Shown here: positions 17,433 through 24,795 of the stretch, in pieces | Layout of the letters: every line of letters starts with the position of its first letter | Numbering within the stretch: the stretch's first letter is position 1 | Source: Paenibacillus timonensis | GTDB lineage: Bacteria > Bacillota > Bacilli > Paenibacillales > Paenibacillaceae | Direction of reading: 5' to 3' | Length of the DNA: 46,059 nt | Assembly: GCF_022427145.1 (NCBI RefSeq) | Contig: NZ_JAKSXN010000044.1 | Coordinates: 1-46,059, forward strand | Translations under genes and position numbers: made by a program | The notes under the pieces: generated by a model | Seen by the model: only the letters and a program-made list of their open reading frames with translations | Told to the model about the DNA's origin: nothing | The model's database searches: none

Positions 17433-17534
17433 ATCTTACTGGAGGTTAACGAGAAGTAGGCCCGTCCGTTTGTGGGAATCCCTTAAATCTTTTATACTTA
17501 ATGATAATTGCACCTGGGAGGAGGAGAAGGAACG

Positions 17535-18308
17535 TTGCACGGTAAAGTGGCCTTAATTACCGGGAGCGCCAAGGGCCTCGGGAAGAAAACAGCGCTGATG
17601 CTGGCAGAGCAAGGCTGCCATATCGCGCTGAATTACGTACATAGCGAAGCGGAAGCGCTCTCCCTCCGATCGGACATCGAGCGTCTGGGCGTCCGCTGCA
17701 TCGCGGTGCAAGCCGACGTCTCGCGCCGGGAGCAGATCGAGGATCTGGCCTGGCAGGTGAAGGAGCAGCTCGGCACGATCGATATTCTGGTCAACAATGC
17801 CGGGCCGTTTATCCGCGAGCGCAAGCTGTTTGCCGACTACAGCCAGAGTGAATTGTTGGGCATGATCGAAGGGAATTTCGTTGGCAGTCTGCTGCTGGAT
17901 CATCTCGTGCTTCCGGGGATGCGGGAGAAAAGGTGGGGGCGGATCATTCATTTCGGGTTTGGCCATGCCGCCGAATCGCGCGCCTGGCCGCATCGGGCGG
18001 TCTACGCCGCAGCGAAAACCGGACTCGTGTCCTTTACGAAGACACTGGCCGTCGAGGAAGCGCCTTACGGCATTACCGTAAACATGGTTTGCCCGGGGGA
18101 TATCCGCGGGAGCCAAAAGGAGATGTCGATTCAGGAGGTCCAGGGCCTCCACGATGGGGAGACGCCGCTGGGGCGTCCGGGAAGCGGGGAGGATATCGCC
18201 CGCGTGATCGCTTTCTTGTGTCATCCGGACTCGGATTTCATTACCGGCAACATTATGGACATTTCCGGCGGACTCGATCCGATCCGGCCGTGGATCAAGC
18301 CTTCCTGA
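17535..18308 (+). CDS. Short-chain dehydrogenase/reductase with atypical active site
   Basis: 257-residue classical-length SDR. Nucleotide-binding motif TGSAKGLGK (about 8-16), D60-type ADVS, NNAG (about 86-89), active-site YAAAK (Tyr about 157, Lys about 161), and the C-terminal GNIMDISGG. The residue 13 positions before the Tyr, normally the catalytic Ser, is His (HFGFGHAAES), so catalysis may be altered. TTG start after a GGAGGAGAAGG site. FabG-like in overall layout; substrate unknown. It converges on the nifU-like gene and shares its terminator. Confidence 0.8.
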   Translation: MHGKVALITGSAKGLGKKTALMLAEQGCHIALNYVHSEAEALSLRSDIERLGVRCIAVQADVSRREQIEDLAWQVKEQLGTIDILVNNAGPFIRERKLFADYSQSELLGMIEGNFVGSLLLDHLVLPGMREKRWGRIIHFGFGHAAESRAWPHRAVYAAAKTGLVSFTKTLAVEEAPYGITVNMVCPGDIRGSQKEMSIQEVQGLHDGETPLGRPGSGEDIARVIAFLCHPDSDFITGNIMDISGGLDPIRPWIKPS

Positions 18309-18334
18309 AGAACCTGATTTCAAGCAAAACAAAA

Positions 18335-18370
18335 AACCCGGCCTTCCGGCAATTTGCCGGGGGCCGGGTT
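18335..18370 (-). terminator. Terminator between SDR and nifU-like genes
   Basis: AACCCGGCC (18335-18343) pairs with GGCCGGGTT (18362-18370), with an inner CCGGC/GCCGG stem. On the minus strand it is followed by TTTTGTTTTG, so it mainly ends the nifU-like transcript; the plus side has only a short CGTTT. Confidence 0.75.
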
Positions 18371-18416
18371 CGTTTAAACCCTCCTGCTGAAGAGCAATTC
18401 ATTTATGGAGTGCCAA

Positions 18417-18662
18417 TTAGAATACTTGAACTACCTCTTCTACGCCTTCCACTTCTTCAAACAGGGCGCGTTCGATCCCGGCTTTGAGGGTGATGGTGGA
18501 GCTTGGGCAGCTGCCGCAGGCACCCATCAATTTCAGCTTCACGATGCCGTCCTCTACGTCGACGAGCTCGACGTCGCCACCGTCACGCTGCAGGAAAGGC
18601 CGCAGTTTGTCCAATACTTCCAATACTTCATCATACAATTTATCTTGTACGTGTTCACTCAT
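18417..18662 (-). CDS. NifU C-terminal-domain Fe-S scaffold protein (YutI-like)
   Basis: 81 residues, the whole protein being the NifU C-terminal domain: a helical N-terminus, [23 protein letters not shown], then [11 protein letters not shown] with the CxxC that holds a Fe-S cluster between two subunits. The ATG at 18662 has AAAGGAG nine bases upstream; an in-frame TTG nine bases earlier abuts that site and is rejected. It likely carries or delivers clusters, as B. subtilis YutI is thought to do. Divergent from the YuzB-like gene, as in Bacillus. Confidence 0.88.
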   Translation of the reverse strand: MSEHVQDKLYDEVLEVLDKLRPFLQRDGGDVELVDVEDGIVKLKLMGACGSCPSSTITLKAGIERALFEEVEGVEEVVQVF

Positions 18663-18740
18663 TGTGTTCAACTCCTTTCTTGCCTTATTATATTACAAAA
18701 AGTCAAAAATTTAAATGCTTCTTCATGGGGAGGACGGAAG

Positions 18741-18974
18741 ATGAAACCGATCCTTGAATTTTGTGCGAATAACGCTAACTTAGGGACGGAAGAAGCGATC
18801 CGGCAAGTGAAAGCGCAGGTTGATTGCGAAGTGTACGAGTACGGCTGCCTCACAGCCTGCGGCACGTGTTATCTATTCCCGTACGTGCTGGTTGACGGCG
18901 AACAGGTAGAGGGGGAAGACGCGGAGCAGCTGGCGGATCGGATTATGCAAAAAATCAGGGAGACGCATCCATAA
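18741..18974 (+). CDS. YuzB-like DUF1450/UPF0349 protein
   Basis: 77 residues. Cys-rich: FCANN near the N-terminus and YGCLTACGTCYLFPYVLVDG in the middle, giving three closely spaced cysteines in CLTACGTC. This is the DUF1450 pattern, thioredoxin-like in predicted fold and possibly metal- or cluster-binding. ATG with GGGGAGGACGG upstream. Lying between nifU-like and yutJ-like genes is a conserved Firmicute arrangement. Role unknown. Confidence 0.82.
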   Translation: MKPILEFCANNANLGTEEAIRQVKAQVDCEVYEYGCLTACGTCYLFPYVLVDGEQVEGEDAEQLADRIMQKIRETHP

Positions 18975-19011
18975 GGCCTTTCGAGGCCATGGCTGTGCTC
19001 CCTGTCTTAGT

Positions 19012-20073
19012 TTATCCGATATGATGCTTGGACATCCAAAGTACGCCGCTCTTCAGCAGGCGCGGGACGCGGCCCGTGACCTGCGTTCGGCCCATCAGGC
19101 CGAACCCGGCTTTTTTGCCTAATGATCCCAGCGTCCCCTTGAGCTTAATCTGCGATAGCCGCGGCGTCTCGCCCCGCCATAACGCGCCGGTAATTTGTCC
19201 GATCTGGGCGCCTTGGGCTTCGGCTGCCTGGGCGCTCGGCGAAAAGGGCAAGCTCGCGCAATCGCCGCAGACGAACACCTCGGGATGCTCGGGAATCTGG
19301 TACCACTCATTCAGCAGGACGCGGCCTTGCCGATCCTTGGCTACATCCAGCGCTTGCACGATCGCCGCCGGCTGGATTCCGGCCGTCCACACGGTGACGT
19401 CGGATTCGATGTCACCTCGCTCATGATGGATCACGCCGCATTCCACGGCCTGGATCGAAATGGTCGACAGGGTCTCGACGTCGTTCTCGTGGAACCAATT
19501 GGCCACATAATCGGATACCTTTGCCGGAAAAGCGGAGAGCAGCCGGGTCCCGCGGTCGATGATCGCAATGTTTAGATCCGGGCGGCTTTCCCGCAGCTCG
19601 GCGGCCAATTCGACGCCGCTGAGTCCTCCGCCGACGATGTTGATTTTGCCATAGGGTCTTGTATTGTTCAGCCGCATGTAGGTTTCGCGGGTCGAGGCGA
19701 ACGACTGGACGCTGCACGAAAACTCGGCAGCGCCGGGTACATGGTGATAGTTATCGGTACAACCCAATGCGATGACCAGTTGGTCGTATTCCAGCGGATC
19801 CTCCTCCGCGAAATGGATCAACTGCCGGTCCATATCGATGGATTCGACTTCGCCGTATTTCAGGACCAGACCGGGGTAGGCGGTGAAAGGGACGCGCAAT
19901 TCATGATCGCTGGCCGTCCCGGCCGCCAAGGCATAATATTCGGTCTTTAGGCTCTGGTAAGGCATCCGGTCGACCAGAACCACTTGCACATCCGAAGGAA
20001 TAGGGGCTTTGAACAGCTCATGAATGACGGCCGTTCCCCCATATCCTCCCCCAAGCACAACGAATTGCCTCAT
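19012..20073 (-). CDS. NAD(P)/FAD-dependent oxidoreductase, NDH-2 family (YutJ-like)
   Basis: 353 residues with two dinucleotide-binding Rossmann motifs: VVLGGGYGGTAV at the N-terminus for FAD, and INIVGGGLSGVELAAEL (about 145-162) for NAD(P)H. The late EVFVCGDCASLPFSPSAQAAEAQG block is the FAD-binding segment of the family. It lacks an obvious C-terminal membrane helix beyond a short basic amphipathic tail. Shorter than the second NDH-2 in this window (43026-44219) and clearly a different paralogue. Position next to YuzB supports YutJ. Electron acceptor uncertain. Confidence 0.82.
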   Translation of the reverse strand: MRQFVVLGGGYGGTAVIHELFKAPIPSDVQVVLVDRMPYQSLKTEYYALAAGTASDHELRVPFTAYPGLVLKYGEVESIDMDRQLIHFAEEDPLEYDQLVIALGCTDNYHHVPGAAEFSCSVQSFASTRETYMRLNNTRPYGKINIVGGGLSGVELAAELRESRPDLNIAIIDRGTRLLSAFPAKVSDYVANWFHENDVETLSTISIQAVECGVIHHERGDIESDVTVWTAGIQPAAIVQALDVAKDRQGRVLLNEWYQIPEHPEVFVCGDCASLPFSPSAQAAEAQGAQIGQITGALWRGETPRLSQIKLKGTLGSLGKKAGFGLMGRTQVTGRVPRLLKSGVLWMSKHHIG

Positions 20074-20130
20074 ACGTGACGATTCCCCTTTTTTTGCCGT
20101 GAAATAGCCGCAGGCTGCTGCCGAACGGAG

Positions 20131-21237
20131 TTATTCGTATACCCGGATCTCGTTATAGAAGGTGTCCCGCTCAACCGGGATGCGTCCGGCGCCTTTCACG
20201 AGCCAGATCAGCTCTTTCAACGTCAGCCCTTCCGGCGTTTGCGCGCCGGCGGCGTGGCTGATTTGCTCCTTCAGGATCGTACCGTGCACGTCCGAGGCGC
20301 CAAACGCCAACGCGACTTGGGTCAACTGAACGCCGATATTAATGAAGTAAGCTTTGATATGTTGGATGTTGTCCAGCATCAAGCGGCTGATCGCGATCGT
20401 CTTGAGGTCCTCGTAAGCCGAGTTGCGGCGCATGATGCTGGCGTTCTTGTTGCGCGGCTGCATGGACAAGGGGATAAACACCTGGAAACCTCCGGTTTCG
20501 TCCTGCAGATCGCGGATTTGCATCATATGGCGAATCCGGTCCTCATAGGATTCGATCGAGCCGTACAGCATGGTGGTTGGCGTCTTCATCCCCAACTGGT
20601 GTGCGGTCCGATGGACGTCCAGGTATTGGTCGACGTTTGCCTTCTCCACCTTCATCTTCTCCCGGTATTGGTCGGACAAGATTTCCGCGCCGCCGCCGGT
20701 TAACGATTCAAGGCCGGCTTCTTGCAGGCGGATCAGCACTTCCTTCGTGCTCAGGCCGCTGATCCGGGTGAAGAATTCGATTTCCGCTGCCGTATAGGCC
20801 TTGATTGTGACATCCGGGAAATTCTCTTTCAGCGCTTTGAGAGAATCAACGTAATATTGGAACGGAACGTGATTGTTATGTCCGCCCACGATATGGAACT
20901 CGCGGACGCCCGGGGTGATATGCTGCTTCACGTAAGCGACCATTTCCTCCCCGGAAAGCGTATAAGCCCCTTCTTCTCCTTGATCCTTGCGGAAGCTGCA
21001 GAACGCGCAGTGGGATTCGCAGACGTTCGTGAAGTAGAGGCTCATATTTTCGATGAAATATACCTTTTTTCCGTTCTTGCGCAAATTCACTTCATTGGCT
21101 AATTGGCCAATGGTCAATATATCATCGCTTTCATATAAATAGACACCGTCTTCGAGGGTGAGACGTTCGCCTTGCCGGACTTTGTCCACAATTTCGGCCA
21201 TTCTCTTATCGGTGTTTGGGGTGACTACAGTGAACAT
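20131..21237 (-). CDS. mqnE: Aminofutalosine synthase (radical SAM, menaquinone)
   Basis: 368 residues. Radical-SAM motif CESHCAFCSF (CxxxCxxC, near residues 73-80) following the YFTNVCESHCAFC context typical of the MqnE/MqnC/CofGH group; TGGGAEIL, HRTAHQLGMKTPTTMLYGSIES and the PLSMQPRNKNAS block fit MqnE. It joins SAM-derived chemistry to the chorismate-derived enol ether to give aminofutalosine, the second step of the alternative menaquinone pathway. ATG after CGGAGGGAACG. Divergent from the Fe-S carrier gene, which could serve its [4Fe-4S] cluster. The other mqn genes are not in the window. Confidence 0.88.
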   Translation of the reverse strand: MFTVVTPNTDKRMAEIVDKVRQGERLTLEDGVYLYESDDILTIGQLANEVNLRKNGKKVYFIENMSLYFTNVCESHCAFCSFRKDQGEEGAYTLSGEEMVAYVKQHITPGVREFHIVGGHNNHVPFQYYVDSLKALKENFPDVTIKAYTAAEIEFFTRISGLSTKEVLIRLQEAGLESLTGGGAEILSDQYREKMKVEKANVDQYLDVHRTAHQLGMKTPTTMLYGSIESYEDRIRHMMQIRDLQDETGGFQVFIPLSMQPRNKNASIMRRNSAYEDLKTIAISRLMLDNIQHIKAYFINIGVQLTQVALAFGASDVHGTILKEQISHAAGAQTPEGLTLKELIWLVKGAGRIPVERDTFYNEIRVYE

Positions 21238-21379
21238 GACGTTCCCTCCGTTTCCAAATGCATGAAATGCCTCGTATCCTAACTGTATGAATTACCTACC
21301 TATTATAAACCTCACATTCCAAGCGGGCAATAAGCCTACGTTGAAGAAAAGGAATTGGCAACAAGAAATATCACAATTG

Positions 21380-21408
21380 TTGAGCGATTGGGGGAGAAGG
21401 AGTATAAT
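21380..21408 (+). promoter_or_regulatory. Promoter of the Fe-S carrier gene
   Basis: TTGAGC (21380-21385), a 17-base spacer and a perfect TATAAT (21403-21408), 24 bases before the start codon. Confidence 0.75.
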
Positions 21409-21431
21409 TTTCGTAAAGGAGTGAGTACACG

Positions 21432-21788
21432 ATGATTACCATTAGCGACAGCGCCATGGCGCGGATTAAAGATATGTTAGCCGAAGAAGAAACGCCGAAT
21501 ATGTTCCTGCGGGTCGGAGTGAATCCCGGCGGCTGCAGCGGCTTCTCCTACGGCATGGGCCTCGATGACCAGGAGAGCGAAGAGGACGTATATTTGGACA
21601 TTAAGGGGCTTAAGGTGGTCGTGGACAAGGAAAGCATCCGTTATCTGAACGGCCTGGAGATCGACTTCAAGGAATCCGGCATGAGCGGCGGATTCACCAT
21701 CCATAACCCGAACGCCATTGCCACCTGCGGCTGCGGCCAATCGTTCCGCTTTAAGGACGAAGAAGGCCAACCGCAGCCTTGCGATTGA
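21432..21788 (+). CDS. A-type iron-sulfur carrier (HesB/IscA/ErpA family, YutM-like)
   Basis: 118 residues. Cluster ligands are Cys in NPGGCSGFSY (about residue 36) and the pair in TCGCGQSF (about 99-101), the conserved three-Cys pattern. It hands Fe-S clusters to client enzymes. AAAGGAG lies upstream. Odd feature: its last 98 bases are one half of the direct repeat bounding the integrated element, so the present 3' end was most likely supplied by the element while keeping the same protein (the only difference from the right copy is His CAT versus CAC). Its former terminator now lies at 38364-38397. Confidence 0.9.
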   Translation: MITISDSAMARIKDMLAEEETPNMFLRVGVNPGGCSGFSYGMGLDDQESEEDVYLDIKGLKVVVDKESIRYLNGLEIDFKESGMSGGFTIHNPNAIATCGCGQSFRFKDEEGQPQPCD

Positions 21789-21789
21789 T
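21692..21789 (+). repeat. Left attachment repeat (attL) in the Fe-S carrier 3' end
   Basis: A 98-bp direct repeat of 38250-38347 with one mismatch (T at 21704, C at 38262), so 85 bp are identical without interruption. Identity starts and ends abruptly (flanks GGCGG/GCCAA on the left, CAACG/AACAA on the right). It contains the last 32 codons and stop of the gene, the usual behaviour of integrases that target a 3' gene end and restore it. Confidence 0.93.
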
Positions 21790-21907
21790 CAACGCAGTAA
21801 CGACGCGGGTTCTCCGGTTTCTTCTCCCGTTGATCTGAACGGAAGCCGATACGGAAGCCTACGCGCGAACTAACGTTTGGGGATGCGGATAACGGCGGTA
21901 AAATGAG

Positions 21908-21946
21908 CGTTAACAATCCCGAATAGTGTACGTTAACAACCCCGAA
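21908..21946. repeat. Paired direct repeats near attL, candidate integrase arm sites
   Basis: CGTTAACAATCCCGAA (21908-21923) and CGTTAACAACCCCGAA (21931-21946), 15 of 16 identical, 23 bp apart (about two helical turns). They lie between attL and the integrase gene, where arm-type sites of tyrosine recombinases are found. Related TTAAC motifs recur at the right end. Confidence 0.5.
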
Positions 21947-21961
21947 ATACGCGTTTCAGGG

Positions 21962-21991
21962 TTGAGGATCACGGCCTCTTTTACGTATAAT
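21962..21991 (+). promoter_or_regulatory. Integrase promoter
   Basis: TTGAGG (21962-21967), an 18-base spacer and TATAAT (21986-21991), just downstream of the arm-like repeats; bound integrase could affect its own promoter. Confidence 0.55.
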
Positions 21992-22023
21992 CTCGCGATT
22001 ATATCGTATTGGAGGTCGTTTTT

Positions 22024-23058
22024 ATGTCGCTCAAGAAACGGGAACGGCGCGTGCCTAACGGAGCCCGGACCCTGCGCGAATATCCGCGGATCACACTGGA
22101 CCAGGCGCTCGACTTCGTAATAAGCGCGAAGAAGGCGGAGGGGCTGCGCGAAAGGACGCTCGTGGACTACGCGAAGCATTACGGCTATTTCGTCGATTGG
22201 CTGCGGGAGGCGCACGCTGACGTTGAATACGTTGACGAGATCACAACGCAGATGATTCGCGACCATATTTCGTATCTGAAATACGATCGGACGCGGTACG
22301 AGGGGCACAAGTTTATACCAACGAAGGAGCAGCGCGTCGGTTTATCGGATACGACGGTCAACATACGGCTGCGTACGCTCAAGGCAATATTTAACCAGTT
22401 GGAGCGGGACGATTTGATCGAGTATAACCCGCTCGCGAAGGTGAAGCTATTACGCCAGGACATCGACCTTACGAACTGCCTAACGGACGAGGAGGTTAAG
22501 GCAATCCTCGCGCAACCTAACCGCCGCGATTTCGTAGGCTTTCGAGATTATTGCGGCATCGTGACGCTTTTGGACAGCGGGCTTCGGGTGTCTGAGTTGT
22601 TGCAACTTCGCGCCGGCGACATCGACTTTCAGACGCGTTTTATCGTACTGCCCGGCGAGATGAACAAGAACCGGAAGCCGCGCATGGTCCCAATATCCGC
22701 ACACACCACGAAGCTCCTCCTGCAGCTTATCGAAGAGAATCGGCAATTCTTCTCGACGGATCGTTTATTTATGTCATCCTTCGGGGAGCCGATTTCACCG
22801 AACCACTTCAACAAGCGGCTGAAATATTACGGGGAGAAGGCGGGAGTGGCCGGTAAGAAGATGACCGCACACGTCTACCGCCATACCTGGGCCCGCGCGA
22901 TGGTTCTAAACGGTGCCGACCCGTTTACGATTCAGAAAATGGGCGGCTGGGCCGATATGCGCACGATGCGGCGGTACGTGCAAATGGACACGGATGATCT
23001 GCGCAAGAGTCACGACGAGTATTCGCCGACCAATCGGTTTATTACGAAGCGAAAATAG
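22024..23058 (+). CDS. int: Tyrosine recombinase / integrase
   Basis: 344 residues. N-terminal SAM-like core-binding domain (about 25-140), then the catalytic domain with a full active-site set: Arg188 (SGLRVSELL), Lys218 in the beta-hairpin (NKNRKPR), His283 and Arg286 (HVYRHTWA), Trp309 in GGW at the position often His, and nucleophile Tyr318 (RRYVQMD). The ATG at 22024, eight bases after GGAGG, is chosen over an upstream in-frame TTG that would contain the site. The first 25 residues are very basic and may be the arm-binding part. It acts on the 98-bp repeats around the element. It reads inward, unlike most phage-inducible islands, where int faces the repressor direction. Confidence 0.93.
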   Translation: MSLKKRERRVPNGARTLREYPRITLDQALDFVISAKKAEGLRERTLVDYAKHYGYFVDWLREAHADVEYVDEITTQMIRDHISYLKYDRTRYEGHKFIPTKEQRVGLSDTTVNIRLRTLKAIFNQLERDDLIEYNPLAKVKLLRQDIDLTNCLTDEEVKAILAQPNRRDFVGFRDYCGIVTLLDSGLRVSELLQLRAGDIDFQTRFIVLPGEMNKNRKPRMVPISAHTTKLLLQLIEENRQFFSTDRLFMSSFGEPISPNHFNKRLKYYGEKAGVAGKKMTAHVYRHTWARAMVLNGADPFTIQKMGGWADMRTMRRYVQMDTDDLRKSHDEYSPTNRFITKRK

Positions 23059-23167
23059 ACGTCATATACCGCCCTCAATCCCGCCCATTCACCGCGAAAT
23101 TAGCCGTTCTAATCGCGTCCAAGGGTAAACGGAAGGGTAGGCGCATATAAACGCTAATTCCACGTAG

Positions 23168-23341
23168 AATAAACGGGCGGCCGGCGCAGGCGAATCCGTA
23201 ACGCTGCAGGTGACCGGCGTTATTGGCGCGGTGGGATCGTGCGTTGCGTATATGTTGGCGGAAGGAATCGCGGACGGCGGAGGTAAGGGCGGGGAAACAG
23301 ACGACGCGAGCGGTGTGAGCGGCGATAAAACGGAAGAGTAA
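23168..23341 (+). pseudogene. Possible remnant ORF after the integrase
   Basis: An open frame of 57 codons follows TAG at 23165 and ends in TAA at 23341, with no ATG start in its first half. The encoded text (ESVTLQVTGVIGAVGSCVAYM, then an acidic Gly/Asp tail) reads like a small membrane-associated protein cut off at its 5' end. It may be the tail of a decayed gene or non-coding. The 23059-23167 stretch before it holds nothing I can identify. Confidence 0.3.
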
Positions 23342-23379
23342 CGATTAAGGGGCGCAAATAACGCGTCGATTGAAAAGAG

Positions 23380-23425
23380 GGGCGTAAGCTAGCGGAGTAA
23401 AATCCGTTGTGCTTACGCCCTTTTT
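23380..23425. terminator. Bidirectional terminator between int and repressor
   Basis: GGGCGTAAGC (23380-23389) pairs with GCTTACGCCC (23411-23420), with an inner CGGA/TCCG stem. TTTTT follows on the plus strand, and CTCTTTTC on the minus strand. It separates the convergent int and repressor transcripts. Confidence 0.85.
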
Positions 23426-23569
23426 CTGCGTTAAAATACCGCTCCAATCCCGCCGCCCTTCCGTTTATACTCCGAGCCAGTGAAAGCCGCTTATTCCGCG
23501 TAAATTCCACGGTAAACACGCGGTAAATAAAAGACCGCAAACCTCAACGGCCGGCGGTCGGATGTGCAA

Positions 23570-23788
23570 TTACTCCTCGCCAGATTCGAAATCGATTAGT
23601 TGTCTAATATCCGTTATTCCTAGCGCGTGAGCAATTTTCGCTAACATTTCAAGATTAACCTCCTGTCGGTCGGGGCTGCAGAGCTTAGATATACGGGCTT
23701 GAGCAACTCCGGCGCGTTCTGATAACTCCATTTGGGTTATCCCTCGTTCCTTTAACAATCCCTTTAACTTGACTTTAATTTTCAGCAC
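23570..23788 (-). CDS. Cro/CI-type XRE repressor of the element
   Basis: 72 residues, almost all one XRE helix-turn-helix: LLKERGITQMELSERAGVAQARISKLCSPDR, followed by MLAKIAHALGITDIRQLI. There is no C-terminal peptidase or dimerisation domain, so no LexA-like self-cleavage; release of repression would need another route, such as an antirepressor or helper protein. GTG start seven bases after AAGGGGG. It faces a rightward promoter carrying two operator-like repeats. By position it is the master repressor (comparable to Stl of phage-inducible islands). Confidence 0.85.
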   Translation of the reverse strand: MLKIKVKLKGLLKERGITQMELSERAGVAQARISKLCSPDRQEVNLEMLAKIAHALGITDIRQLIDFESGEE

Positions 23789-23800
23789 AAAAATTCCCCC

Positions 23801-23859
23801 TTGACATAATATGACCATAAGCGTATATTTAAAAGTATCAATATGACCACAAGCGTATA
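23801..23859 (+). promoter_or_regulatory. Lysis/lysogeny-style control region: rightward promoter with two operators
   Basis: A near-consensus promoter, TTGACA (23801-23806), 17 bases, TATATT (23824-23829), reads right. Two direct repeats AATATGACCAnAAGCGTATA (23808-23827 and 23840-23859, one difference, 32 bp apart) sit between -35 and -10 and just downstream of -10. A bound repressor would block the promoter. On the other strand TTGTGG-17-AATATA could drive the repressor gene. Confidence 0.75.
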
Positions 23860-23953
23860 ATCACAATAGCAATCATACCACCTGTTTACAGAAAAAGCCA
23901 GAACTTTCTGCTTATTTGTCATGCAAATTTTTAGAGGACGGGAGGTATCGGCT

Positions 23954-24061
23954 ATGTATCGCGGAGGCCGGCGGATGAACGGGCGGTTATACGTCCGGAC
24001 GCGGGGCGGAAATTGGATCGCGCTGCAACTACTTACTCAAATCAAGGGGGATTCGATATGA
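23954..24061 (+). CDS. Small ORF (35 aa) coupled to the sigma-like gene
   Basis: The ATG lies eight bases after GGGAGG, and the stop TGA overlaps the next gene's start (ATGA), the pattern of translational coupling. The product starts MYRGGRRMNGRLYVRTRGG and is strongly basic. It is the first reading frame after the rightward promoter. Function unknown; it may be mainly a leader for coupling. Confidence 0.45.
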   Translation: MYRGGRRMNGRLYVRTRGGNWIALQLLTQIKGDSI

Positions 24062-24627
24062 AAGTAATCGATACACACGCGCAAGAATGTTATTTGCGAT
24101 ATAGGGAGGCGCAAGACAACGCCACCTTTACGGACTTATACAACGCGCTCGCCGACGTCCGGTCGCGGCACCGGTCGAAGGTCATTTCGTCGAAAGCGGG
24201 CGACACCTATGACGCAGACTCGTCGTTTGACGACATCTTGCTCAGCCTCGCGAGTAGAGACGATATTACGGACATTCGGCGGCTACTCTACGTACATCTC
24301 CGTTACGCGCGAATCCGTCTATACCACAAAACCGCCCGCTGGCGTGACCATACGTATTACCCGGAAGAATACGAGGAGTTCGGCGCGACGGTCGACCGCA
24401 TTCAACCGAACATAGTCGGCCTTATCCGCGATTTACTCGATCGGAGCGGCGACAAGACAGCGGCACTTATCGCCAACATGACGCTGCAGACCGACGGCAA
24501 CGAGTCAATCAGCGCGGTCGCCGGGCGGGCCGGGGTACACCATCACGCGGCGTTCCGGCCATTGAAGCGGCTGCGGCGGTACTATAATGCGGAGATGGAT
24601 GGGGAGCTGGCGGAATACTTCGCGTGA
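24058..24627 (+). CDS. Sigma-70-like / positive control factor
   Basis: 189 residues. The middle (about 60-105: DSSFDDILLSLASRDD, then RRLLYVHLRYARIRLYHK) resembles sigma region 2, and the C-terminus (about 150-180: GNESISAVAGRAGVHHHAAFRPLKRLRRYY) resembles the region 4 helix-turn-helix. Layout and length recall phage sigma-like factors such as Xpf of PBSX. ATG seven bases after AAGGGGG. As the first sizeable gene of the rightward transcript it could switch on the later genes. Similarity is by pattern only. Confidence 0.5.
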   Translation: MKVIDTHAQECYLRYREAQDNATFTDLYNALADVRSRHRSKVISSKAGDTYDADSSFDDILLSLASRDDITDIRRLLYVHLRYARIRLYHKTARWRDHTYYPEEYEEFGATVDRIQPNIVGLIRDLLDRSGDKTAALIANMTLQTDGNESISAVAGRAGVHHHAAFRPLKRLRRYYNAEMDGELAEYFA

Positions 24628-24673
24628 TACAATATCCGGTCGGTAGCGCCTACTACCGGCGGACAAGCCTGCG

Positions 24674-24713
24674 GAAAGGGACACGACGGGCGGGTGTCTC
24701 TTTCGTTATTTTT
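24674..24713 (+). terminator. Terminator after the sigma-like gene
   Basis: GAAAGGGACAC (24674-24684) pairs with GTGTCTCTTTC (24694-24704), 11 bp with one wobble, followed by GTTATTTTT. Confidence 0.8.
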
Positions 24714-24760
24714 GAAAGTTCCCGTTAACAAAAACGGGGGTTCGGGCTATCCTTATATTG

Positions 24761-24795
24761 AGAGGTGTCGGTCATGGATCGGGCATCTCTTTTTG
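24761..24795 (+). terminator. Second terminator-like hairpin
   Basis: AGAGGTGTC (24761-24769) pairs with GGCATCTCT (24782-24790, with wobbles), then TTTTT. A third small hairpin, CCCGTT/AACGGG, sits at 24721-24737. Together they isolate the early transcript from what follows. Confidence 0.6.

Noticed and set aside
23220..23540. 106-residue Arg-rich minus-strand frame after int
   Set aside because: It crosses the int/repressor terminator hairpin, has no ribosome site, and its composition is that of random translation.
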